From NCBI GenBank assembly GCA_947589415.1, contig CANQBP010000007.1, forward strand, positions 1 to 64,000: 64,000 nucleotides of DNA, written 5' to 3'. The notes below the pieces were generated by a model that was not told the DNA's origin, did no database searches, and worked only from the letters and a program-made list of their open reading frames with translations. This stretch comes from an uncultured Clostridia bacterium (lineage in GTDB: Bacteria; Bacillota; Clostridia; Oscillospirales; Acutalibacteraceae). The position numbers and the translations under genes are program-made. This document shows, piece after piece, positions 40,453 through 51,626 of this stretch (its first letter is position 1; every line of letters begins with the position of its first letter).

Positions 40453-41274
40453 TTACTGTAAAGCGACCTGTTCGATATTTATATGGCGCACCTCGTCCTC
40501 GACGCTTTTTCCGAGAAAAATTTCCGCAGTATGCCTAAAACTCTCAACCGTATCCGTGACATAATATGAGCAGCTTCCCGCAGTGCTTTCTTTATTGAGC
40601 AAGCCGTTTGTTTTAAGAATATTTGCCGCATAAAGTGCCGTTTCACGTCCGGAGTCTATAAGACATACGTTACTTCCGAGGTAGTCGGAAATAGCCTTAG
40701 CAATTATCGGAAAATGTGTACAGCCGAGTATCAGCGTGTCTATGCCGTCTTTTTTCATTTCGCAGAGATAGCGTTCCACAACAAGACGTACAATATCGTC
40801 ATCGGGCGAAATGAAGCCCGTTTCAACGAGAGATACAAACAGCGGGCAGTCCTGCTGAAATACGGTTATACCGTTATTTTGGCGCAGAATTTCCTTTTTG
40901 TATGATCCGCTGTTTATTGTTGCCGAAGTTCCGATAATTCCTATTTTACCGTTTCTTGTGGCATTTACCGCCGCCGTAGCCGTTGGAACGACAACCCCCG
41001 TGAACGGGACGGGAAGTTCGGTATAAAGCTCGGTTGCGACCGAGCTTACCGTACCGCAGGCGGCTATTATCAGCTTAACGCCTTTTGAAAGCAGGAAATC
41101 GGCGTCCTGCTTTGCATATCTCCGTATTGTTTTTTGACTTCTGTTACCGTAAGGTACTCTTGCGGTATCTCCGAAGTAGATTATATTTTCGTGCGGCAGT
41201 ACTTTAATTAGTTCCTTGACGGCAGTAAGTCCGCCAAGACCCGAATCAAATACTCCAATAGACTGTTCAGACAT
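40453..41274 (-). CDS. murI: Glutamate racemase
   Basis: IGVFDSGLGGLTAVKEL, YFGDTARVPYGNRS, ILGCTHFPII. Confidence 0.95.
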   Translation of the reverse strand: MSEQSIGVFDSGLGGLTAVKELIKVLPHENIIYFGDTARVPYGNRSQKTIRRYAKQDADFLLSKGVKLIIAACGTVSSVATELYTELPVPFTGVVVPTATAAVNATRNGKIGIIGTSATINSGSYKKEILRQNNGITVFQQDCPLFVSLVETGFISPDDDIVRLVVERYLCEMKKDGIDTLILGCTHFPIIAKAISDYLGSNVCLIDSGRETALYAANILKTNGLLNKESTAGSCSYYVTDTVESFRHTAEIFLGKSVEDEVRHINIEQVALQ

Positions 41275-42343
41275 TTTTTTCCGTCCTCTCAAAAGCAAGC
41301 TCAATCAGCCTTTCGATAAGGTCACTTCCCTCTTGACCGGAAACGGCCATAAGTTTCGGGTACATACTTATCGAGGTGAAGCCCGGCAGCGTGTTTATCT
41401 CGTTCAAAAGAACCCTTCCGTCATCGGTTACAAAAAAGTCTGCTCTCGAAAGACCCGTACAGCCGAGAAGCCGATATGCTTTTACAGCCGTCTGCTTAAC
41501 CTTTTCCGTAAGCTCAGGGCTTATTTGAGCGGGAATAAACAGCTTGGATTCGGAATTATTGTACTTTGCATCATAATCATAAAATTCCGCTGCGGGGGCA
41601 ATCTGTCCCGGAACGGAAGCGAAAGGCTCGTCGTTTCCCAGAACGGCACATTCAACTTCTTTGCCGATTATGTTTTCCTCTATAAGTATCCTGCTGTCCT
41701 CCTTTGATGCCTTTATGACGGCAGCCTTGAGTTCCTCTCTGTTTGATGCCTTACTTACTCCGACAGATGATCCGGCATTTGCCGGTTTTACGAAAACAGG
41801 ATAATCGAGCTTGGTTTCAACATCGGAAATGTATTTATCGGGTGATTTGAAATAATCCGAAGAATAGAACCATGTAAATTCTGCCTGTTCTATACCCGAA
41901 TAGCCTAAAATTATATTTGTAACGATCTTGTCCATGCAGTCGGCGGACGAAAGCACTCCGCAGCCGACATACGGTATCCTTGCAAGCTCAAGGAGTCCCT
42001 GTATTGTTCCATCTTCACCGTTTTTACCGTGCAGAACGGGGAATACACAATCGAGCTTTATGATTTTGCACCCGCTGCCGTCCATAACGACAATTCCGCC
42101 TATTGACGGAGCAGGAGAAATAAAAGCCGTCCTGTTTTCGGGATCGTTTTCCCATGAACCGTCGGCGATTTTTTCCGTATCACCTTTGTACATAAGCCAT
42201 CTTCCGTCTTTCGTTATGCCTATGGTCACAACTTCATACAAGTCCGCAGGTATTTTGTTTATTACATAAGATGCCGATACCCTTGAAACTTCATGCTCTG
42301 ATGATCTGCCGCCAAAAATAACGGCTATACGTTTTTTCTGCAC
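41267..42343 (-). CDS. ddl: D-alanine--D-alanine ligase (probable GTG start)
   Basis: VIFGGRSSEHEVS, HGKNGEDGTIQGLLELARIPYVGCGVL, LLNEINTLPGFTSISMYPKL; 8-nt overlap with murI. Confidence 0.95.
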   Translation of the reverse strand: MQKKRIAVIFGGRSSEHEVSRVSASYVINKIPADLYEVVTIGITKDGRWLMYKGDTEKIADGSWENDPENRTAFISPAPSIGGIVVMDGSGCKIIKLDCVFPVLHGKNGEDGTIQGLLELARIPYVGCGVLSSADCMDKIVTNIILGYSGIEQAEFTWFYSSDYFKSPDKYISDVETKLDYPVFVKPANAGSSVGVSKASNREELKAAVIKASKEDSRILIEENIIGKEVECAVLGNDEPFASVPGQIAPAAEFYDYDAKYNNSESKLFIPAQISPELTEKVKQTAVKAYRLLGCTGLSRADFFVTDDGRVLLNEINTLPGFTSISMYPKLMAVSGQEGSDLIERLIELAFERTEKNV

Positions 42344-42555
42344 ATTAACCACTCTCCGTAAAAGATCGGGGATCATTCCCCGTATATACTTTGATTATAC
42401 TTCCACAATTTATTATATTAACATATATTATGCTTTCGTGCAATTAGATTTAAAAGAAAATCATTATTCTAAGTGAGAAGTTGGGGATTGTTTTCGTGTG
42501 TTTTTGTGCAAAGTGACAAATATTTCTTTGATTTTTTGATAAATCGTAAAAAGAC

Positions 42556-42584
42556 TTGATTTTTACATTGGGAAATGTTATTAT
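42556..42584 (+). promoter_or_regulatory. Putative promoter TTGATT-17-TATTAT
   Basis: Within aaaaagacttgat...; 17-bp spacer; upstream of the NlpC/P60 gene. Confidence 0.6.
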
Positions 42585-42688
42585 CTATTAAGGATTTGTT
42601 ACAAGTTTGAAATAATTTATTTCTGTTAGTCAATTTTATTTTGAAAACTGTAATTGATGTTAAAACTTTGAAAGGAGCCTATTTTAAA

Positions 42689-44776
42689 ATGGCGAAGTTT
42701 ATGAAAAAAGTTATTGCCGGTGCTATGACGGTAAGTATTGCCTCGGCAATGTTGGTATCGGGTACATTGACTGCGTCAGCAGAGTCGAGTACCGGTGTGG
42801 GATTGTCTGCCCACGCTCTTACGGCATACCGTGAGGGTTGGAGTTATGTATGGGGAGGAACTTCCTATGGTGCTGTTGACTGTTCGGGACTTATCTGGAC
42901 ATATAACGGAGTCGGAGGAATGCGAACCGATATGCTCGGAGCGTCGTCCTCATGGGGCTATGTGAGCAACGGTATTCCTAACATACACGGTCTTGGTCTT
43001 CATATGCCGGGTCATGTCGGAGTATATATCGGTTCGGGAATGGCAGTTGATGCAAGAGATGAATATTCCGGTGTCGTTTACCATAATGTGTATAGTAAGA
43101 ATTGGGTAGAATGGTTTAAGGTTGCGGGCGTGTCCTATCCCGAAAACGGTTGGGTGCTTCTCGACGGAGATTCGTTCTATTATGAAAACGGCGAGTATCT
43201 TACTAATACCTCAAGAACTCTTGACGGTGTAACATACAGCTTTGACGGTGCGGGCGTATCTGATATGGCACCGCCGTCGGAGGCTTATCAGGCAACCGAC
43301 TATTCTTATGCTTCGGCTGAACCTGCCCCGGAACCCGAACCTTCGTACGAGCCGGAGCCGTCTTATGAGCCGGAACCTTCTTATGAACCCGAACCTGAAC
43401 CCTCTTATGAACCGGAATCGAATATTGAAAGCGAAGAGCCGCAGGAGTCGGAGGAAATAGAGGTTTCCGAACCTGAGTCTGAGCCGGAGTCCGAATCCGA
43501 ATCCGAGCCTGAGTCGAGCGTTGAGGAAGAGAAGCCGAAAGAAGAGTCGGTATCCGAGCCGAAAGAGGAGTCTAAGGAAGAAGAAAACAAGATTGTTGCC
43601 TCTTATGGTGATGAGGACAGCGGTAAGAACAAGGCGGTACATAATGTTCAGACAAGGCTGTATGAACTCGGATATCTCGACGAGAAGGCTTCGGGATATT
43701 TCGGAAGTGATACTGTAGATGCAGTAATGCTCTTCCAAAACTATAACGACCTTGAAGTAACGGGTATAGTTGACGAAAAGACATATGCAAAGCTGAAAGA
43801 CAGTAAGGCAAAGGATAACTTTACGGCTATTGAGCCTGATACATATGATGACGGGGAAACTCTCCCGATAACGGCACTTCAAACAAGACTTGCCGAACTT
43901 AAATATTATTTTGACGATATAACCGGTTATTACGGTGACGTGACAAAGAGTGCCGTTAAGCTGTTCCAAAAGGACAACGAAATTAAGGAAACAGGTGTCG
44001 CTGACGTTTCAACACTTAAAAAACTTTACAGCAGCAAAGCTAAGGAAAATCCCAATGCGGATAATCTTGTTCTCGGACAAAAGGGTTCTCCGGTTCTTAA
44101 AATGCAGAAAAGACTTTCGGAGTTGAGATATCTTGCGGGGGTAGTTGGCGAGGAATTTTCAGATGACGTACTCGCTGCCGTGAACCTTTTCCAAAAGACT
44201 GCCGGTTTTGAGGAGTCAGATGTAGTAACTCCCGATCAGCTTGATGTACTGTATTCGGACACCGCACCCAAATCACCCGATTATGATGTACTGCAATACG
44301 GATTTAGCGGTGATGATGTAGCGCAGCTCCAGTCACATCTTGCAATACTCAAGTACTATGACGGTAAGGTTTCCGGAACGTTTTCCAAAGACGTTGAAAA
44401 GGCTGTAAAGCAGTTCCAGGGAGATTATAAACTCGAGGTGACAGGTATTGCCGATGAAGAAACACTTCAGCTTATAAAGACCGAGTCACAGCGTGAAAGC
44501 TCAAATATCGGCGAAAGCCTTATAATTAAAACGGCAAGCGTATCGGACAACGCTCTTGCAAGTCTTGCACAGGCAAAGGCACAGTCAAAAGTGCCCGGAG
44601 ATGTGGCTGTTACGGATTACAGCGGAGTTGAAAAAATAAAGACCTTTGTTATCCTCGGAGCCGTTGTTGTATTTACAATATTCCTTTCTGTACTCTTCAT
44701 TGTTGAACTCAAGAGAAGAAAGCAGGAAAGTGTATCGAAAATTGATATCAGTGACAGTTATATGAGAAAACTGTAA
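42689..44776 (+). CDS. Secreted or membrane-anchored NlpC/P60-type hydrolase with Pro/Glu/Ser linker, about four peptidoglycan-binding modules and C-terminal TM helix
   Basis: Signal peptide; YVWGGTSYGAVDCSGLIW (Cys), PGHVGVYIG (His); PEPSYEPEPSYE linker; repeated LQxRLxELxYxxxxxxGxxxxxTxxAVxxFQ; terminal VILGAVVVFTIFLSVLFIV. Confidence 0.88.
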   Translation: MAKFMKKVIAGAMTVSIASAMLVSGTLTASAESSTGVGLSAHALTAYREGWSYVWGGTSYGAVDCSGLIWTYNGVGGMRTDMLGASSSWGYVSNGIPNIHGLGLHMPGHVGVYIGSGMAVDARDEYSGVVYHNVYSKNWVEWFKVAGVSYPENGWVLLDGDSFYYENGEYLTNTSRTLDGVTYSFDGAGVSDMAPPSEAYQATDYSYASAEPAPEPEPSYEPEPSYEPEPSYEPEPEPSYEPESNIESEEPQESEEIEVSEPESEPESESESEPESSVEEEKPKEESVSEPKEESKEEENKIVASYGDEDSGKNKAVHNVQTRLYELGYLDEKASGYFGSDTVDAVMLFQNYNDLEVTGIVDEKTYAKLKDSKAKDNFTAIEPDTYDDGETLPITALQTRLAELKYYFDDITGYYGDVTKSAVKLFQKDNEIKETGVADVSTLKKLYSSKAKENPNADNLVLGQKGSPVLKMQKRLSELRYLAGVVGEEFSDDVLAAVNLFQKTAGFEESDVVTPDQLDVLYSDTAPKSPDYDVLQYGFSGDDVAQLQSHLAILKYYDGKVSGTFSKDVEKAVKQFQGDYKLEVTGIADEETLQLIKTESQRESSNIGESLIIKTASVSDNALASLAQAKAQSKVPGDVAVTDYSGVEKIKTFVILGAVVVFTIFLSVLFIVELKRRKQESVSKIDISDSYMRKL

Positions 44777-44784
44777 TAAACTTT

Positions 44785-44820
44785 AAGCAGGAAAGATTGA
44801 AGAGTCTTTCCTGCTTTTTT
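44785..44820 (+). terminator. Intrinsic terminator
   Basis: aagcaggaaaga / tctttcctgctt followed by tttt. Confidence 0.9.
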
Positions 44821-44996
44821 GATATATGAAAAATTTCATTCAAATTTTTTTGTTGTTTTATGTTTATAATCGAATATTAGTTTGTATTCGACATAAGAAA
44901 TATGATAAAATAAGTTCCCTCGGACATGATTAGTGCCATTGTTATAGCTAATTGTTACTTTTTAATGGATTTTCATAAAAAAACGCTTAAAAAGAC

Positions 44997-45025
44997 TTGA
45001 AATTTGGATAGAATTAAGCTATTAT
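44997..45025 (+). promoter_or_regulatory. Putative promoter of the glg operon, TTGAAA-17-TATTAT
   Basis: Within aaaaagacttgaaat; 17-bp spacer. Confidence 0.65.
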
Positions 45026-45067
45026 ATAAATAATAAACAGTATTTGGTAAAAAGGAGTTGTTATATT

Positions 45068-47104
45068 ATGCAGCTTGAAAACAGTACAGGCAATGAACGC
45101 TCGGAACTGGATTTATTTCACAGCGGAGAAAATTACCACGCTTATAAGTATCTGGGAGCGCATAGGGCAACTGTCAACGGTATTGAAGGCGTTATGTTCC
45201 GTACATGGGCTCCTAATGCTAAGACCGTATCGGTTGTCGGTTCTTTTAACGGTTGGGATCGAAATCAACACAGAATGAACAGAATATCTGACGGCGGTGT
45301 TTGGGAATGTTTTATATCCGAAATTGTTGAGCCATTCGCAATATATAAATACAGTATAGAAACGTTTGATGATGTTTGTATGATGAAATCGGATCCGTAT
45401 GCCTACCACTATGAAACACGTCCTAATAATGCTTCGGTATTTTTCGATATAGACGGGTTTGAGTGGCACGATCAGGATTGGGAAAAAACTAAGCATGAGC
45501 ATGAGTCGTACAGCAGCCCTATGAATATATATGAGGTTCATGCCGGTTCATGGAGAAAATATAAGGACGGAAATTATTTTTCGTACAGTAAGCTGGCAGA
45601 CGAGCTTATACCGTATGTTAAGGAAATGGGCTACACTCACATTGAACTTATGCCGCTGACAGAATATCCGTTTGATGCATCATGGGGATATCAGGTGACG
45701 GGATACTTTGCCGTGACGTCAAGATACGGTGCGCCGTTTGATTTTATGGAATTTGTCGATAAATGCCATGCTGCCGGTATTTATGTCATTATGGACTGGG
45801 TGCCTGCACATTTTCCGAGAGATGCATTCGGACTTGCACGTTTTGACGGTACACCCTGTTATGAGTATGCCGATCCCCGCAAGGGCGAACATAAGGATTG
45901 GGGAACACTTGTATTTGACTACGGAAGAAACGAAGTTGTAAGTTTCCTTGTTTCAAGTGCGATATTTTGGATGGATTACTACCACATAGACGGGCTGCGT
46001 GTTGATGCCGTTGCCTCAATGCTCTATCTTGATTACAGCAGAAGGGACGGAGAATGGGTTCCGAATAAATTTGGCGGAAAGGAAAATCTTGAGGCTGTTG
46101 CGTTCCTGCAAAAGCTGAATGAGGCAGCGTTCAGATATTACCCGGAGGTTCTCATGATAGCCGAGGAGTCTACATCTTGGCCCATGGTTTCAAGACCGAC
46201 ATATTCGGGCGGACTCGGATTTAACTACAAATGGAATATGGGCTGGATGAACGATATGCTCCACTATGTGTCGCTTGATCCGCTTTACCGTCCTTTTAAT
46301 CACGATAACCTTACTTTCTCGTTTTTCTATGCTTTTTCGGAGAATTTCATACTTCCGATATCACATGATGAGGTCGTTTACGGAAAGGCTTCGCTTATAA
46401 ACAAAATGCCCGGCTCGTATGAACAGAAGTTTGCGGGAGATAGGACATTTGTTGCATATATGATGGCGCACCCCGGTAAAAAGCTCACCTTTATGGGCAC
46501 GGAATTCGGTCAGTTCAAGGAATGGGATTATGCAACGGAACTTGATTGGCTTTTGCTTCAATATCCCGCACATAATGACCTTAAAAACTTCTTTAAACAG
46601 GTAAATAAATTCTATCTTGAAAATTCACCGTTTTGGGAAGTGGATTACTCTTGGGACGGCTTTTCGTGGATTTCCAACGATGACTATACACAAAGCGTTA
46701 TCAGTTTCAGGCGAATAAATAAAAAGGGTAACGAAATTATTGTTGTATGTAATTTCCAGCCCGTGCTGCGTGAAAATTATCGTATAGGTGTTCCGATTGA
46801 CGGTACATATTCCGAAGTATTCAATACGGAGTCAAAGGAATTTGGCGGATGCGGAATAACTAACGGTTCGTCAATTGTTTCCGATGAGATAGGTATGCAC
46901 GGATTTGAACAGTCAATATCACTCACCCTCCCGCCGATGTCGGTGCTTTATTTGAAATGTGTGCGTAAAAAGCCGAAGAGAAAACCGAAAGTCGTTTCGG
47001 ATGCCAAAACAAAAGAAACCAAGAAGGTTACGGCAAAGGCAAAGTCGGAAAAAGTGACCAAGCCTAAGACAAAAAAACAAAAAACGACCAAAAAAGAGTC
47101 GTGA
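45068..47104 (+). CDS. glgB: 1,4-alpha-glucan branching enzyme with Lys-rich C-terminal tail
   Basis: [80 protein letters not shown]. Confidence 0.96.
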   Translation: MQLENSTGNERSELDLFHSGENYHAYKYLGAHRATVNGIEGVMFRTWAPNAKTVSVVGSFNGWDRNQHRMNRISDGGVWECFISEIVEPFAIYKYSIETFDDVCMMKSDPYAYHYETRPNNASVFFDIDGFEWHDQDWEKTKHEHESYSSPMNIYEVHAGSWRKYKDGNYFSYSKLADELIPYVKEMGYTHIELMPLTEYPFDASWGYQVTGYFAVTSRYGAPFDFMEFVDKCHAAGIYVIMDWVPAHFPRDAFGLARFDGTPCYEYADPRKGEHKDWGTLVFDYGRNEVVSFLVSSAIFWMDYYHIDGLRVDAVASMLYLDYSRRDGEWVPNKFGGKENLEAVAFLQKLNEAAFRYYPEVLMIAEESTSWPMVSRPTYSGGLGFNYKWNMGWMNDMLHYVSLDPLYRPFNHDNLTFSFFYAFSENFILPISHDEVVYGKASLINKMPGSYEQKFAGDRTFVAYMMAHPGKKLTFMGTEFGQFKEWDYATELDWLLLQYPAHNDLKNFFKQVNKFYLENSPFWEVDYSWDGFSWISNDDYTQSVISFRRINKKGNEIIVVCNFQPVLRENYRIGVPIDGTYSEVFNTESKEFGGCGITNGSSIVSDEIGMHGFEQSISLTLPPMSVLYLKCVRKKPKRKPKVVSDAKTKETKKVTAKAKSEKVTKPKTKKQKTTKKES

Positions 47105-47149
47105 TACATAAGTCTTTAAGATAAATCAAGAAATGAGGAGGAATACTAA

Positions 47150-48367
47150 ATGTATCCAAAACAGGAAGTAGTTGCCATGCTGCTTGCGGGCGGACAGGGC
47201 AGCAGACTCGGAGTGCTGACACAAAAGCTGGCAAAGCCGGCAGTACCGTTCGGCGGAAAGTACCGTATAATTGATTTTCCGCTTTCAAACTGTGTAAACT
47301 CAGGCATTGATGCTGTGGGCGTTTTGACGCAGTATCAGCCCCTTGTACTTAATGAGTATATCGGAAACGGTCAGCCGTGGGATCTTGACAGCAATAACAG
47401 CGGTGTCAGCGTACTTTCACCGTATCAGCAGGTAAAGGGGGCGGATTGGTACTCCGGTACCGCAAATGCAATTTATCAAAATATAAATTACATAGACAGA
47501 TATAACCCCGACTATGTTGTTATACTTTCCGGCGACCATATCTACAAGATGGATTATTCAAAAATGATAGCTGCCCATAAGGAAAACAATGCGGACTGCA
47601 CTATTGCCGTTATAGATGTGCCTCTTGCAGAGGCTTCAAGGTTCGGTATTATGAATACTAATCCGGACGGCTCGATATATGAGTTTGAGGAAAAGCCCGC
47701 AAAACCGAAGAGTACGAACGCTTCAATGGGTATTTATGTTTTCAGCTACGATAAGCTGCGCAAGTACCTTATTGAAGATGAGGAGGATCAAAATTCAACG
47801 CATGACTTCGGTAAAGATGTGCTTCCCAAAATGCTTAATGACGGGCTTAGAATGTTTGCTTATCAGTTCCAGGGCTATTGGAAAGATGTCGGTACGATAG
47901 ACAGCCTTTGGGAGTCGAATATGGATCTGCTTGACCCGAATGTACCTCTTGACCTCACGGACGAATCATGGAAAATCTATTCAAGAAATCCCGTTGTTCC
48001 GCCCCAGTATATTTCGGACAGCGCAACGGTACAAAATTCTCTTATCGCAGACGGCTGTTCGATAAGCGGTTCGGTCGATTTCTCCGTGCTTTTCTCAAAT
48101 GTAGTCGTTAAAAAGGGAGCAGTTGTACAGGATTCTATAATAATGCCCGGTTCGGTCATTGAAGAGGGAGCAGTTGTTCAGTATGCGATTGTGTCCGAGA
48201 ATACCGTCATAGGTAAAAATGCCGTTATCGGAGCTCGTCCCGAAACGATAGAGGATAAGGATAAGTGGGGTATTGCCGTTATCGGTGATAATCTTAAAAT
48301 AGGCGACGGTGCAAAAATAGCACCTAAGACAATGGTTTCAGAAAATGTAGAGGGGGTTGATGAATAA
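47150..48367 (+). CDS. glgC: Glucose-1-phosphate adenylyltransferase
   Basis: [45 protein letters not shown]. Confidence 0.96.
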   Translation: MYPKQEVVAMLLAGGQGSRLGVLTQKLAKPAVPFGGKYRIIDFPLSNCVNSGIDAVGVLTQYQPLVLNEYIGNGQPWDLDSNNSGVSVLSPYQQVKGADWYSGTANAIYQNINYIDRYNPDYVVILSGDHIYKMDYSKMIAAHKENNADCTIAVIDVPLAEASRFGIMNTNPDGSIYEFEEKPAKPKSTNASMGIYVFSYDKLRKYLIEDEEDQNSTHDFGKDVLPKMLNDGLRMFAYQFQGYWKDVGTIDSLWESNMDLLDPNVPLDLTDESWKIYSRNPVVPPQYISDSATVQNSLIADGCSISGSVDFSVLFSNVVVKKGAVVQDSIIMPGSVIEEGAVVQYAIVSENTVIGKNAVIGARPETIEDKDKWGIAVIGDNLKIGDGAKIAPKTMVSENVEGVDE

Positions 48368-49479
48368 TGCGCGGAAACAACATCATGGGAATTATCTTCG
48401 CCAATCTGCATGAAGATCTTGTCAGTTCGCTTACAGACGTAAGAATTATGGGTGCAGTTCCTTTCGGCGGAAAATATCGTCTTATAGATTTCCCGCTTTC
48501 AAATATGGTAAATTCCGGTATTAACAAGGTCGGGGTTCTTACAAAGAGCAATTACCAATCCATAATGGATCATCTCGGAACAGGTAAGGCTTGGGATCTT
48601 TCGAGAAAACAGGGAGGACTTTTCATACTTCCTCCGTTTACAAATTCTAATGATTATTCAAACAGGATAACAACTCTTAACAGTATTCTCCCGTTCCTGC
48701 AAAATTCCACTCAGGAATATGTTGTTATATCCGATTGTGATACCGTATGCAATATAGATTTCCAAGATGTGTGCAGAAAGCATCTTGAAAACAATGCGGA
48801 TATCACGCTTGTTTATAAAAGAGATGTGCTTCCGGAAAAGCTTCATGCACCTGCCGTGCTTTCGTTTGACAGAAACGGAAAGGTCATAGATGTTCTTATT
48901 ACGAATAATGTTGAAGGCTCATGCAGTTTCTATATGAATATGTTGTTCATAAAGAGGGAACTTTTGATTGAGCTTGTAAATAAGTGTGTAAGTAAGAATA
49001 CGCTTAATTTCAAGAGGGATATACTCCAGGTTGAGTATAAGAATTTAAGTGTTTACGGCTATGAATTTAAAGGGTTCTCACAAGTAATAACGTCCATGAA
49101 TGATTACTTTAACGCAAATATGGCACTTATGGAGTCCGAAGTACGAGCAGATCTTTTCAACAGCGATCACCCGATTTATACGAAGGTAAGAGATGATATG
49201 CCGACAAAATACGGTCTTGGTTCAAAGGTTAGAAATTCGCTCATCGCTAACGGCTGTACCATTGAGGGCGAGGTAGAGAACAGTGTCTTGTTTAAGGGTG
49301 TGCATATCGGAAAGGGTACGAAGGTTTCCAACTGTGTTATCATGCAGGATACAAAGGTCGGAGCAAACAGCAGTTTGAGTTATATTATAGTCGATAAGGA
49401 CGTAACTATCGGAGATGAAAAAACTTTAATGGGTACGCTTTCGTATCCTCCCTATTACAGTAAGGGAAGCGTTGTTTGA
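48367..49479 (+). CDS. glgD: GlgD-type ADP-glucose pyrophosphorylase subunit
   Basis: GlgC paralogue with altered nucleotide-binding N-terminus ([45 protein letters not shown]). Confidence 0.93.
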   Translation: MRGNNIMGIIFANLHEDLVSSLTDVRIMGAVPFGGKYRLIDFPLSNMVNSGINKVGVLTKSNYQSIMDHLGTGKAWDLSRKQGGLFILPPFTNSNDYSNRITTLNSILPFLQNSTQEYVVISDCDTVCNIDFQDVCRKHLENNADITLVYKRDVLPEKLHAPAVLSFDRNGKVIDVLITNNVEGSCSFYMNMLFIKRELLIELVNKCVSKNTLNFKRDILQVEYKNLSVYGYEFKGFSQVITSMNDYFNANMALMESEVRADLFNSDHPIYTKVRDDMPTKYGLGSKVRNSLIANGCTIEGEVENSVLFKGVHIGKGTKVSNCVIMQDTKVGANSSLSYIIVDKDVTIGDEKTLMGTLSYPPYYSKGSVV

Positions 49480-49516
49480 GCTGATCTGATACATTGATCG
49501 GAGGTGCATCAGTAAG

Positions 49517-50941
49517 ATGAAGGTATTGTTTGTTGCAAGTGAAGCGCAGCCTTTTGCTGCTTCGGGCGGACTTGCGGACGTTGCGGGTTCACTGCCGCAC
49601 GCACTGCGACAAAGGTTGATAGGCTGTAGGATTGTTATGCCGTTGTATGATGAAATTCCGCAGAGCTTTAAGGATCAAATGCGTTTTTTGACCAGTTTTT
49701 CCGTGCCGGTTTCATGGAGGAGGCAGTATTGCGGCGTATTTGAAATGAGATATAACGGTGTCATATACTACTTTATTGATAATCAGTATTATTTTCAGCG
49801 TCAGGGATTGTATGGACACTATGATGATGCAGAAAGATTTGCATATTTTTCACGAGCCGTTCTTGAGATGCTTCCGTATATTGATTTTAAGCCTGATATA
49901 ATCCATTGTAACGACTGGCAGACAGCACTTGTTCCTACATATTATAATCTGTTCTATGCACAGAATGATTGGTATAGCGGGATAAAAACTATATTTACGA
50001 TACACAATATTCAGTATCAGGGCAAATACGGTACGGAGCTGTATGATGAGGTTGTGGGAATACCTCCCCACGGCAGATCAATACTTGATTGTGACGGCTG
50101 TATAAATTACATGAAGGGTGCCATAGAAACGGCTAATCGTGTAACAACGGTAAGTCCGAGTTATGCATGGGAAATTCGTAACCCGTGGTTTGCGCACGGA
50201 CTTGACAGTATGCTTAATGCAAGAGCGTGGAAGCTGCGAGGTATTCTTAACGGAATAGATACAACGTCGTATAACCCGTCAACCGATATACAGCTTTACG
50301 AACATTACAGCGCCGATGATCTTTCGGGCAAGGCTGTAAATAAGCAAAAACTTCAGGAAAGACTGGGATTGGAGCAAAATGCGGATATTCCCATAATCGC
50401 TATGGTTACAAGGCTGGTTTCGCATAAAGGACTTGATTTGGTTAAATATGCACTTGATCAGCTTATGCGTGAGGAGTATGTGCAGTTTGTAATACTCGGT
50501 TCGGGTGATTGGGAATATGAAAGTTTCTTTCGTTCAATGCAGGACAGATATGCCGGCAGACTTTGTGCTTGTCACGGATTTATTCCCGAACTGTCCCGAA
50601 AAATATATGCGGGTGCTGATATTTTCCTCATGCCGTCAAAATCGGAGCCGTGCGGACTTTCACAAATGATTGCACTAAGGTACGGTACTATTCCGGTAGT
50701 CCGTGAGGTCGGCGGTCTGCGTGACTCAATACAGGACAGCGGAACAGGCGAAGGAAACGGTTTCACGTTTTCAAATTATGATGCTATGGATATGCTCGGC
50801 TGTATCAGGAGAGCAATTGCAGGATACTGGCAGCGTGACGGTTGGAAGATACTCGTGCAGCGTGCCATGAAATGCGATAACAGTTGGTCTAAATCCGCTA
50901 CCGAATACATCAATCTCTATCGGGAAGTAATAAATGAATAG
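49517..50941 (+). CDS. glgA: Glycogen synthase
   Basis: MKVLFVASEAQPFAASGGLADVAGSLPHAL, MPSKSEPCGLSQMIALRYGTIPVVREVGGL. Confidence 0.97.
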   Translation: MKVLFVASEAQPFAASGGLADVAGSLPHALRQRLIGCRIVMPLYDEIPQSFKDQMRFLTSFSVPVSWRRQYCGVFEMRYNGVIYYFIDNQYYFQRQGLYGHYDDAERFAYFSRAVLEMLPYIDFKPDIIHCNDWQTALVPTYYNLFYAQNDWYSGIKTIFTIHNIQYQGKYGTELYDEVVGIPPHGRSILDCDGCINYMKGAIETANRVTTVSPSYAWEIRNPWFAHGLDSMLNARAWKLRGILNGIDTTSYNPSTDIQLYEHYSADDLSGKAVNKQKLQERLGLEQNADIPIIAMVTRLVSHKGLDLVKYALDQLMREEYVQFVILGSGDWEYESFFRSMQDRYAGRLCACHGFIPELSRKIYAGADIFLMPSKSEPCGLSQMIALRYGTIPVVREVGGLRDSIQDSGTGEGNGFTFSNYDAMDMLGCIRRAIAGYWQRDGWKILVQRAMKCDNSWSKSATEYINLYREVINE

Positions 50942-51007
50942 CAGCGGTGCTGCGTAACGTGTTGACAGCGGTTTTTAATAAGCCGCCGCATACCGATATG
51001 AATTTAA

Positions 51008-51044
51008 GCAGATGTTCTTTAAGAGGGCATCTGCTCATTTTTTT
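51008..51044 (+). terminator. Intrinsic terminator of the glg operon
   Basis: agcagatg / catctgct stem followed by cattttttt. Confidence 0.8.
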
Positions 51045-51209
51045 AGGATATGTTAAAAGAGGGATTGCAGACAAAACTGCGGGAGTGTCGATTATGACGA
51101 ATGTATAAAATAATCGGGATTTGAGAGAAACACAATGCGGGCGATACCCGAAAGGAATTTCCACGGTAAAAACAAGACAAAAGCATAGTATATTACACCG
51201 GCATAAAAC

Positions 51210-51258
51210 GGAATATCGGCTCAAGACGGCTAATAAGCCTGCCTTGAGCCGATATTTT
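51210..51258. terminator. Long hairpin, possible terminator
   Basis: aatatcggctcaag / cttgagccgatatt (14-bp arms) followed by tta. Confidence 0.5.
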
Positions 51259-51479
51259 ATATCAGTTTTTCCCTGCTGTTTAAGCCTCTTCGTCTATCGG
51301 TATCTTCTGAAAAGCAACTGATATTTTTTCCGTTTTAACGGATTTTTTTCTATTTCATTTTGCTATATTACTCGTTGATTGACAACTGCAATTCATGGCT
51401 ATTTTTTGAAAAATATGATACAGTAGTTTTTAGCAGATATGTCCAACTTACACTAAAATATGGAAGGAGGTTATCCGAA

Positions 51480-51626
51480 ATGAAATACTTCTGCTTTAGA
51501 GATTCTGTCAAATCTGATAATTTAGAATACCCCGGTAAAAATATCCGGGCATCGGACAAAACCGTGCTGCGGGAACGGAACCGGAATAATTTACGAAGTT
51601 CAGATCCCTTTATACGCCGTGCGTAA
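51480..51626 (+). CDS. Possible 48-aa small protein
   Basis: ATG preceded by ggaggttatccgaa; MKYFCFRDSVKSDNLEYPGKNIRASDKTVLRERNRNNLRSSDPFIRRA. Confidence 0.3.
   Translation: MKYFCFRDSVKSDNLEYPGKNIRASDKTVLRERNRNNLRSSDPFIRRA

Noticed and set aside
43211-43969. 252-aa minus-strand Arg/Phe/Leu-rich ORF
   Set aside because: Shadow of the PEPSYE/ESE low-complexity linker of the NlpC/P60 gene.
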